Positions 16,496 to 23,415 of a stretch of DNA of 64,000 bases are shown one piece after another. This stretch comes from JAIBJN01 sp963842305 (lineage in GTDB: Bacteria; Actinomycetota; Thermoleophilia; Gaiellales; Gaiellaceae). The stretch covers positions 186,001-250,000 of the forward strand of contig CAWJFW010000003.1 in assembly GCA_963842305.1 (NCBI GenBank). Reading direction: 5' to 3'. A program made the translations under genes and the position numbers. Numbering within the stretch: the stretch's first letter is position 1; each line of letters opens with the position of its first letter. The notes beneath the pieces were generated by a model. That model saw only the letters and a list, made by a program, of their open reading frames with translations, did no database searches and was not told the DNA's origin.

Positions 16496-17848
16496 ATGCC
16501 TGGTCCGCCTGGCATGTCGCATCCGAAGGACCGATCTGGGCTAACCAGAGGACAGCTGCTCCGCGGCGCCGCCGCGGCCGCGGCCGGCGTCGGAGTGGCG
16601 GGCGGCCTGGCCGCGTGCGAGAACACGACAGAGCCGCTCGCAGTCGGCTGCGAGCCTGGGGCCGAGAACGGCGGCGGCTCGCCGCTCGTCGTCGCGAAGC
16701 CCGTGGGGCCGGGGAACCTCCCGCTGCCCCGAACGGACAACAGCGTCACGTGGGCGATCGTCGACGATAACGCACCGATCGCGGACGACCTCCCTCCGGA
16801 AACAGGCGCCACCCTCAAGATCTTCAACTACCCCGACTACATCTGGCCCCGCCTATTGAGGCGTTTCGAGGACCGCTTCGACTGCGAGGTCGCGCCGGTG
16901 GCGACGTACAACTCGGCCGACGAGGCCATTGCCAAGCTTCAGTCCGGGGTCGTCGAGTACGACGTCATCATGGGCCTCTCGGGCTCGAACATCGTCAACC
17001 TCATGGCGCTGCAGCTTCTGCAGCCGCTCAACCACGGATACCTGCCGAACCTCGCAAAGAACATCTGGCCGGAGCTCGCCAACCCGTTCTACGATCTCGG
17101 CTCGCACTACACCGTGCCCTATGTCGTCTGGGCCGACGGGATCGGCTGGCGAAACGACAAGATCAAGGAGGACATCCCGGGGCTGGACGTGCCCTGGGAT
17201 ATTTTCTGGCAGTCCGAGGCCTGGAAGGGCAAAGTCGGCCTCCTCGACGACAAGCGGGACGGCCTCTCGATGCCGATGCAGCGGGACGCAGAGACCGCCG
17301 GGACGATCCCCGATCTGAACACGGAGGACCCGGACATCGTCGCCAAGGCGGGGACCGACCTCGACCAGCTCAACGACATCTGCAACATCAAGGTCACGAT
17401 CACCGACTACCAGACGCTGCCCGAAGCGACGACGTACCTGCATCATTCGTGGTCGGGCGACCTCTTGGCCGGTGCGTTCTACTACATGCCGCCCGGCGTT
17501 CCACCGGATGTCCTCTCGTTCTGGTGGCCGGGCGCCAACGGCGTCGTGCAGAACGACTTCCTCTGCATCGCCAAGGGTGCGAAGAACCCCGTCCTCGCGC
17601 ATGCCTTCCTCAACTACCTGCTCGACGAGGGGATCGCGTACGAGAACTTCGTCAACTGGAACGGCTACGTGCCCCCGCAGATAGGAATCGACGGCGACGC
17701 GCTCATCTCGGAGGGCGTGATCCCCGAGACGCTCGCATCGGCGGTCGTGCGTCCCGAGGAATTCCTGGCCAACCAGGAGCTGCTCCAGCTCACGGTCGAG
17801 GGCGAGCGGCTCTGGGACGACGCCTGGTCGCAGTTCAAAGCGGGATGA
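16496..17848 (+). CDS. potD: Polyamine-type ABC transporter substrate-binding lipoprotein (PotD-like)
   Basis: A 450-residue extracellular binding protein. The N-terminus has an arginine-containing signal (SGLTRGQLLRGAAAAAAG) and a lipobox ending at Cys41 (GGLAACE), so it is a membrane-anchored lipoprotein, possibly exported folded. The mature part has the PotD/PotF pattern: LKIFNYPDYIWPRLLRRFED, YNSADEAIAKLQSG, VPYVVWADGIGWRND and AKGAKNPVLAHAFLNYLLDE. Start ATG 16496 is the longest; ATG 16514 is nearly as good. The two permeases and the ATPase follow in one operon. Family members bind spermidine, putrescine, opines or related cations. The exact ligand is not fixed by sequence. Confidence 0.88.
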   Translation: MPGPPGMSHPKDRSGLTRGQLLRGAAAAAAGVGVAGGLAACENTTEPLAVGCEPGAENGGGSPLVVAKPVGPGNLPLPRTDNSVTWAIVDDNAPIADDLPPETGATLKIFNYPDYIWPRLLRRFEDRFDCEVAPVATYNSADEAIAKLQSGVVEYDVIMGLSGSNIVNLMALQLLQPLNHGYLPNLAKNIWPELANPFYDLGSHYTVPYVVWADGIGWRNDKIKEDIPGLDVPWDIFWQSEAWKGKVGLLDDKRDGLSMPMQRDAETAGTIPDLNTEDPDIVAKAGTDLDQLNDICNIKVTITDYQTLPEATTYLHHSWSGDLLAGAFYYMPPGVPPDVLSFWWPGANGVVQNDFLCIAKGAKNPVLAHAFLNYLLDEGIAYENFVNWNGYVPPQIGIDGDALISEGVIPETLASAVVRPEEFLANQELLQLTVEGERLWDDAWSQFKAG

Positions 17849-17858
17849 GGCCTAGCTA

Positions 17859-18776
17859 GTGGAGTCTCGATGGACCTGGCGGTTCCTCGCGCTTCCCGGA
17901 GTCGCCTGGCTCTCGCTCTTCTTCCTCGTCTCCTTCTACGCGGTCATCTGCGTCGCGTTTGGCAACACCAACACGCTCAGCGAGCCGGTGCCGACTTGGA
18001 ACCCGCTCGACTGGAACGTCGGCTACGTCTCCGAGGTGCTCGAAAACATCAAGGACGGCGGTCAGTACCTGACCGTCTTCCTGCGGACGTTCGCGTACGT
18101 TGGGATCGCCATCAGTCTTTCGCTGCTCGTGGGCTATCCGGTCGCCTACTTCGCCGCGCGCCACGCCGGGAAGTGGCGGGGGCTCATCCTCCTCCTGCTC
18201 GTGCTCCCGTGGTGGATCAACTACCTCATGCGGATGCTGGCGTGGATCAACCTCCTCTCGCCGGAAGGCTGGGGAACGAAGGTGCTCCACTGGACCTCGA
18301 TCGACCAGTTGTTCATCTCGTTGGGCCTGCTCGAGAATGAAGGCGGCTGGCTCGAGGGGCGGTCGCTCACCGTGATCCTGGCGCTTGTCTACGGCTACAT
18401 CCCGTTCTTGATCCTGCCGCTCTACGCGGCGCTCGACCGGATCGACCAGCGCCACATCGAGGCTGCGCGCGACCTCGGGGGCAGCCCCTTCTCGGCGTTC
18501 CGGCGCGTGACGCTCCCGCTCTCGATGCCGGGCATCCTCGCCGGCCTCGTCCTGATCGCCCTGCCGATGTTCGGGGACTACTACACGCCGGACCTCGTCT
18601 CCGCCTCGCCGAGGACGTCCATGATCGGGAACCAGATCGACCAGTTCACGCGTCAGGGCTCGCAAAAGACCATCGGCGCCGTACTCACGGTCGTCCTCGC
18701 CGCACTCCTGCTCGTCCTGATGCTGTACTACCTCCGCACCACGCGGCGCGCGGGCGAGGCGGCGAGCCGCGCGTGA
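17859..18776 (+). CDS. potB: Polyamine-type ABC transporter permease (PotB-like)
   Basis: A 305-residue inner-membrane permease with about six helices. The first is LALPGVAWLSLFFLVSFYAV. The EAA loop is clear near residue 200: IEAARDLGGSPFSAFRRVTL. The periplasmic loop after the first helix is moderately long (NTLSEPVPTWNPLDWNVGY), as in PotB. Start GTG 17859 lies 10 bp after the potD stop. The end overlaps the next permease by 4 bp (GTGA). Together with potC it forms the membrane channel. Confidence 0.9.
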   Translation: MESRWTWRFLALPGVAWLSLFFLVSFYAVICVAFGNTNTLSEPVPTWNPLDWNVGYVSEVLENIKDGGQYLTVFLRTFAYVGIAISLSLLVGYPVAYFAARHAGKWRGLILLLLVLPWWINYLMRMLAWINLLSPEGWGTKVLHWTSIDQLFISLGLLENEGGWLEGRSLTVILALVYGYIPFLILPLYAALDRIDQRHIEAARDLGGSPFSAFRRVTLPLSMPGILAGLVLIALPMFGDYYTPDLVSASPRTSMIGNQIDQFTRQGSQKTIGAVLTVVLAALLLVLMLYYLRTTRRAGEAASRA

Positions 18777-19639
18777 ACTGGCTCCGAAACCCCTGGGGAC
18801 AGCCGCGGTTTCTGCCGCTTTTTACCGGGGTCTACATCCTGTGGTCGATCGTCCCGGTCGCCGTCGCAGTCCTCTTCGCCTTCAACAACGGGCGCTCCCG
18901 GACGACCTGGCAGGGTTTCTCAACCCGCTGGTTCTCGGGCGATGCCGGAAGCGTGCGAGACGATCCGGCGCTCCTCTCGGCGCTCCAGCACACGCTCCTC
19001 CTGGCCGTGATCTGCGTGGTCGTGGCGGTGCCGCTCGGCGTCTCCCTGGCCCTCGGACTTCAGCGGTGGCGAGGGTTCGGGGGCGGCCCGGTCAACACGC
19101 TCATGCTGCTCCCGCTCGTCACACCGGAGCTGGTCATGGGCGTGGCGCTCCTCCTCCTCTTCCTCCAGATCTTCAACGGCTGGGGCCTCGGCACAACCGC
19201 TCAGGCGATCGGCCAGGTGACGTTCGCGGTCTCCTACGTCGTCGTGATCGTCCGGGGTCGCCTCGTGTCCATCGGGCGCGACGTCGAAGAGGCCGCCGCC
19301 GACCTGGGCGCACCGCTCCACTCGCGTCTGACACGCGTCGTGCTCCCGCTGCTCGCCCCGGCCATCATCGCGAGCGCCGGCGTCGTCTTCGCGCTCTCCA
19401 TCGACGACTTCGTCGTCACGCAGTACCTGGCCGCCGGCTCGGAGACCAACACGGTCTCCATGCTTCTTTACGCGACGGCCCGCGGGGCGCCGACGCCGGC
19501 CCTGAACGCGCTCGCTTCGATAACCCTCGTAATCACCCTGGCGACGGTCGCGCTGGCGTTCATCGTCTACCGACGGTTCGCCGGGGCAAGTGACGCCTCG
19601 GAGGCCGCCACCCTCGGGGAGGTCGCAATTGAGCGGTAA
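18773..19639 (+). CDS. potC: Polyamine-type ABC transporter permease (PotC-like)
   Basis: A 288-residue permease. It shows the first helix (VYILWSIVPVAVAVLFAF), the N-terminal motif NNGRSRTTWQGFSTRWF typical of PotC (substrate-side loop), and the EAA loop near residue 180 (VEEAAADLGAPLHSRLTRVV). The segment FALSIDDFVVTQYLAG-like (here ALSIDDFVVTQYLAA) is a PotC signature. Start GTG 18773 overlaps potB; the 3' end overlaps the TTG start of potA. Call and role are secure, substrate is not. Confidence 0.9.
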   Translation: MNWLRNPWGQPRFLPLFTGVYILWSIVPVAVAVLFAFNNGRSRTTWQGFSTRWFSGDAGSVRDDPALLSALQHTLLLAVICVVVAVPLGVSLALGLQRWRGFGGGPVNTLMLLPLVTPELVMGVALLLLFLQIFNGWGLGTTAQAIGQVTFAVSYVVVIVRGRLVSIGRDVEEAAADLGAPLHSRLTRVVLPLLAPAIIASAGVVFALSIDDFVVTQYLAAGSETNTVSMLLYATARGAPTPALNALASITLVITLATVALAFIVYRRFAGASDASEAATLGEVAIER

Positions 19640-20774
19640 CGGTGAGCTCGGAGAGGTCAGACTCGAGGAGCTGACGAAGACCTTCGGCAACGTCACGGCG
19701 GTCGACGGCATCGACCTCCACATGCCCCCGGGCGAGTTCTTCACAATGGTCGGCCCATCCGGCTGCGGTAAGACGACAACCCTTCGAATGATCGCCGGCT
19801 TCGAGCGCCCGAGCAGCGGCCGCATCGTCCTCGACGGCGCCGACGTGGCACACACGCCGCCGCACAAGCGCAGCGTCAACACCGTCTTCCAGAGCTACGC
19901 CCTCTTCCCCCACCTCAGCGTCGCCGACAACGTCGCCTTTGGCCTCAAGTACCGCAAGGTGTCGAAGAGCGAGCGGAAGCGTGCAGTCACGGAGATGCTC
20001 GAGCTCGTGCGGCTGCCTGGCTTCGAGCAGCGCAAGCCGCACGAGCTCTCCGGCGGCCAACAGCAGCGGGTCGCGCTCGCGCGCGCGCTCGTCCTCAAGC
20101 CGCAGGTGCTCCTCCTCGACGAGCCTCTGGGCGCGCTCGACGCACGCTTGCGCAAGGACCTGCAGGTCGAGCTCAAAGCGCTCCAGGCAGAGATCGGGGT
20201 CACGTTCGTCTTCGTGACGCACGACCAGGAAGAAGCACTGACGATGAGCGATCGGATCGCCGTCATGAACGAGGGGCGCGTCGAGCAGGCGGGGCAGCCG
20301 CAGGCTGTCTACGAGGACCCGCAGACGCTCTTCGTCGCCGACTTCCTGGGTGTCTCTAACCTGATGCCCGCCGACGCAACAGGTCAGGACGGCGATTGCT
20401 GCACCCTTCAGGTCGCCGAGCGGATCCTACGCGCCCGGCAGGGCACCCTCACGGCGCGCGGCGAGGTCAAGGCGATGATCCGCCCTGAGCGCGTGGTCGT
20501 GGGACCTCCGGACGGCGAGGGTGAGAATCGGCTCCCAGGCCTGGTCGAGCACGCGGTCTTCCTCGGGAGCTTCCGCGAGCTGCGCGTCCGCGTCCTCGGT
20601 GGGAGCCTGATCAAGGCGGTGCTCCCGAACGACGGCGCGCCCCTTGTCTACGAGGAGGGAGCAGCAGTTACGCTTCACTTCCCGCCGGACGCGCTCCGCG
20701 TCCTCGCACCCTCCATCGCCGACGAGCCGTCGGCCGAGACCACCGAACAGGAGACGAGCACCGATGGCAACTGA
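19629..20774 (+). CDS. potA: Polyamine-type ABC transporter ATP-binding protein (PotA-like)
   Basis: A 381-residue ATPase that powers the PotBCD importer. Order: Walker A GPSGCGKTTTLRM (about residue 43), Q-loop NTVFQSYALFPHL, signature LSGGQQQRVALARAL, Walker B VLLLDEPLGALD, H-loop VTHDQEEAL, then the C-terminal TOBE regulatory domain (about residues 280-370, with MIRPERVVVG). I chose TTG 19629 because a GGGGAGG ribosome site lies 6 nt before it; the frame is open to 19590 but overlaps potC more deeply. Its end overlaps the next aminotransferase by 11 bp, so that enzyme is part of the transport operon. Confidence 0.9.
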   Translation: MSGNGELGEVRLEELTKTFGNVTAVDGIDLHMPPGEFFTMVGPSGCGKTTTLRMIAGFERPSSGRIVLDGADVAHTPPHKRSVNTVFQSYALFPHLSVADNVAFGLKYRKVSKSERKRAVTEMLELVRLPGFEQRKPHELSGGQQQRVALARALVLKPQVLLLDEPLGALDARLRKDLQVELKALQAEIGVTFVFVTHDQEEALTMSDRIAVMNEGRVEQAGQPQAVYEDPQTLFVADFLGVSNLMPADATGQDGDCCTLQVAERILRARQGTLTARGEVKAMIRPERVVVGPPDGEGENRLPGLVEHAVFLGSFRELRVRVLGGSLIKAVLPNDGAPLVYEEGAAVTLHFPPDALRVLAPSIADEPSAETTEQETSTDGN

Positions 20775-22152
20775 AGCGACCGTCGTCGAGATCGACCGCG
20801 CGCGGATCAAGGAGCTTGCCGACCGCGAGGAGAAGCACCTCGACGAGCGGACCCAGGCATCGCGGGCCATGTACGACCGCGCCCGGAAGACCCTCTCCGG
20901 CGGCGTCGCTTCCTCGTACCAGGTACGCGACCCGTGGCCGATCTACCTCGAACGCGGCGCCGGCGCGTCGGTCTGGGACGTCGACGGGAACGAGCTGCTC
21001 GACTTCCACAACGGCTTCGGCTCCATGGTGCAGGGCCACGCCCACCCGGCGATCGGCAAGGCGATCGCGGAGCGCTACCCGCAAGGGACGCACTTCGCCT
21101 CCCCGACCGAGGACAGCATCGTGGTGGCCGAGGAGCTGAAGCGGCGCTGGAGCCTCCCGCGCTGGCGGTATACGAACTCGGGCTCCGAGGCGACCATGGA
21201 CGCGATCCGCATCGCCCGGGCGGCGACGGGCCGGGACACGATCATGAAGATCTTCGGCTCCTACCACGGCCACCACGACTACGTGATGGTCTCGATCGGC
21301 GTCCCGTACGACCGCATCGGCCTGCGAGACAACCTCGAGTCGCTGCCGTACGGAGGCGGAATCCCGCAGGTTGTCGCGGACCTGACCATCCCGGTGCCGT
21401 TCAACGACGCGCCGGCGATGGAGAGCCGCATCGAGCGCCTGATCGAGGAGGGCCGCAAGCCCGCCTGCGTGATCATGGAGGCGGCGATGATGAACCTCGG
21501 GGTCGTGCTCCCGGAGCCGGGCTATCTCGAGGCCGTCCGCGAGCTGACGCGCAAGCACGGGATCATCCTCATCTTTGACGAGGTGAAGACCGGCCTCTGC
21601 ATCGCGCCCGGGGGCGCCACCGAGCGCTTCGGCGTCCTGCCCGACATGGTGACGCTGGCGAAGACGCTGGGCGGCGGCCTTCCGTCCGGCGCCATCGGCG
21701 GCAGCGAGGAGGTCTTCGAGGTCGTCGAGAATGGCGGCGTCTATCAGGTGGGCACCTACAACGGGAACCCGCTCACCATGGCCGCGGCCCGCGCCAGCCT
21801 CCTCGAGGTACTGACGCCCGATGCCTACGAGCACCTCGACGCGCTCAACGACCGCATCCTCGCCGGCTGCCAGAAGGTGATCGACGACTACCGGCTGCCG
21901 GGCTACGCCGTGGGCGTGGGCGCCAAGGGCTGCGTCACGTTCTCGCCGGCGAAGATCGTCGACTACGAGACCTACAAGGAGAACCAGGACGGCGAGCTCG
22001 CCGACCTCGCGTGGCTCTACAACATGAACCGTCGCGTCTTCATGACCCCCGGCCGCGAGGAGGAATGGACGCTCTCGGTCGTCCACTCCTTCGAGGACTG
22101 CGACGTCTTCGTCGCCGCCTTCGAGGAGATGGCTGCTGACCTCACGGCGTAG
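20764..22152 (+). CDS. Class III PLP-dependent aminotransferase
   Basis: A 462-residue aminotransferase/aminomutase of class III. The PLP site is complete: YTNSGSEATMDAIRIARAA (phosphate and substrate region), YHGHHDY, the aspartate of IILIFDEVKTG, and the lysine in TLAKTLGGGLPSGAIGG (about residue 305). It resembles glutamate-1-semialdehyde aminomutase in the motif, but a hemL role is unlikely, since it overlaps potA and is followed by amine-oxidising enzymes. A transaminase acting on the imported amine or its product fits better. ATG 20764 is supported by the 11-bp overlap. The stop codon TAG forms the start of the next gene's -10 box. Confidence 0.87.
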   Translation: MATEATVVEIDRARIKELADREEKHLDERTQASRAMYDRARKTLSGGVASSYQVRDPWPIYLERGAGASVWDVDGNELLDFHNGFGSMVQGHAHPAIGKAIAERYPQGTHFASPTEDSIVVAEELKRRWSLPRWRYTNSGSEATMDAIRIARAATGRDTIMKIFGSYHGHHDYVMVSIGVPYDRIGLRDNLESLPYGGGIPQVVADLTIPVPFNDAPAMESRIERLIEEGRKPACVIMEAAMMNLGVVLPEPGYLEAVRELTRKHGIILIFDEVKTGLCIAPGGATERFGVLPDMVTLAKTLGGGLPSGAIGGSEEVFEVVENGGVYQVGTYNGNPLTMAAARASLLEVLTPDAYEHLDALNDRILAGCQKVIDDYRLPGYAVGVGAKGCVTFSPAKIVDYETYKENQDGELADLAWLYNMNRRVFMTPGREEEWTLSVVHSFEDCDVFVAAFEEMAADLTA

Positions 22153-22155
22153 AAT
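22150..22155 (+). promoter_or_regulatory. -10 box, leaderless promoter built on the upstream TAG stop codon
   Basis: TAGAAT, 6 nt before ATG 22162. Its first three bases are the stop codon of the aminotransferase gene. Confidence 0.5.
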
Positions 22156-22161
22156 TCGGTC

Positions 22162-23262
22162 ATGAACGCGGATCTGGGAGCCGCTCTCGCGGCGGGGGCG
22201 ACGCTCCCGGCCGACTGGTACGCCGACCCGGCGATCCAGCGGCTGGAGGGCGAGAAGATCTTCGCGCGCACCTGGCAGTACGCCGGCCGGGCGGACCGGG
22301 TCGCGAATCCGGGCGACTTCTTCACATGCTTCGCGGGGCAGATCCCGATCGTGGTCGTGCGCGACACCGAGGGCGTCCTGCGCGGGTTCGTGAACGTCTG
22401 CCGGCACCGCGGCCACCTGATCGCGCAGGGGGACGGGAACCGCAAGGCGCTCCAGTGCCCGTACCACGCCTGGACGTATGACCTCGACGGGACGCTCCGC
22501 AAGGCGCCTCGCTCGGAGCGTGAGCCCGACTTCGACAAGGAGGGCTTCTCGATGCTGCCCGTGGCGATCGAGGCCTGGGGGCCGCTGGTCTTCGTCAACC
22601 CCGACCCCGATGCCGCCCCGCTCGCCGACGCGCTGGGCCCGCTCCCCGCCAAGGTCGCGGCCAGCGGGATCGAGCTCGACCGCCTTCGCTTCCGCGTCCG
22701 CAACGACTGGGAGATCGAGTGCGACTGGAAGGTGGCGATCGAGAACTACCTCGAGTGCTACCACTGCTCAGTCGCGCACCCGGGCTTCTCCAAGGTGCTC
22801 GACGTGGGCGCCGACGAGTACCTGTACGAGGCAGAGGGTCTCGCCCTCATGCAGTTCGCGCATCTGCGCGACTCCGTGAAGACGAACGGGAAGGTCGCCT
22901 ACCTCGCCGACGCCGACGTGGAGCAGGCCCAGTACCACATGCTCTTCCCGAACTGCACGATCAACATCGACCCCGGCCCGGGGAACATGTCCGTGGACGT
23001 GACGCGACCGGCCGGCCCCGGCCGCTGCGCCGGCTCGACCGAGTACTTCTACTACGAGGAGGTCCCGGACCAGACGGCGGAGGAGATGATGGCCTTCGCC
23101 AACCAGGTGGGGCTCGAAGACGCATCCCTCGTCGCCTCGGTGCAGGTCGGGCTCTCGTCCGGGATGATCCCGCATGGACGCCTCCTGCCCTCGAGCGAGG
23201 TCCTGATCCAGCACTTCCAGCGGCTCGTGCACGACGCCCTCAGCCAGAGCCCCTCCAGGTGA
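22162..23262 (+). CDS. Rieske non-heme iron oxygenase, alpha subunit (quaternary-amine demethylase type)
   Basis: A 366-residue ring-hydroxylating-type oxygenase. The Rieske cluster is CRHRGHLIAQ plus CPYHAWTYDLDG (residues about 74-115). The mononuclear iron site is in ENYLECYHCSVAHPGF (two histidines five residues apart), and the C-terminal domain has the SRPBCC-like catalytic fold. The layout N-Y-x-E-C-Y-H-C is found in oxygenases acting on choline, glycine betaine, carnitine or proline betaine. The next gene is a demethylating dehydrogenase-like flavoprotein, the pairing seen in GbcA-DgcA and stachydrine pathways. I infer N-demethylation of a quaternary ammonium compound. The reductase partner is missing here. 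Confidence 0.85.
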   Translation: MNADLGAALAAGATLPADWYADPAIQRLEGEKIFARTWQYAGRADRVANPGDFFTCFAGQIPIVVVRDTEGVLRGFVNVCRHRGHLIAQGDGNRKALQCPYHAWTYDLDGTLRKAPRSEREPDFDKEGFSMLPVAIEAWGPLVFVNPDPDAAPLADALGPLPAKVAASGIELDRLRFRVRNDWEIECDWKVAIENYLECYHCSVAHPGFSKVLDVGADEYLYEAEGLALMQFAHLRDSVKTNGKVAYLADADVEQAQYHMLFPNCTINIDPGPGNMSVDVTRPAGPGRCAGSTEYFYYEEVPDQTAEEMMAFANQVGLEDASLVASVQVGLSSGMIPHGRLLPSSEVLIQHFQRLVHDALSQSPSR

Positions 23263-23273
23263 TGCCGGACCAT

Positions 23274-23390
23274 CGTTTCTGCCCCGCGATCACGCGACGC
23301 CAGAGCCTCACCCTCGCCCTCACCAAGGCTTCCTCAGCCTTGGCTTCGGACGAAGGCGAACTCTGGCTTGGTGCTCGCGACGCAGAAACG
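23274..23390. repeat. Long imperfect inverted repeat (about 55-bp arms)
   Basis: The gap between the Rieske oxygenase and the next flavoprotein gene is almost all one hairpin. The core CCAAGGCT (23323-23330) and AGCCTTGG (23336-23343) flank a TCCTC loop. Pairing continues outward with gaps to CGTTTCTG (23274-23281) against CAGAAACG (23383-23390). It has no T-run after it, so it is not a typical intrinsic terminator. It could be an mRNA processing or attenuation structure, or a decayed repeat element. Confidence 0.6.
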
Positions 23391-23415
23391 GGGCAGCACC
23401 ACCTGGAGGGACTCT

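Noticed and set aside
20764..22152. Annotation of the class III aminotransferase as hemL (glutamate-1-semialdehyde aminomutase)
   Set aside because: It lies in the polyamine-transporter operon, overlapping potA, with amine-oxidising enzymes next, and no heme genes are near. A catabolic transaminase fits better.
20668..22764. A 698-codon minus-strand open frame
   Set aside because: Antisense to the class III aminotransferase and Rieske oxygenase; no family motifs.
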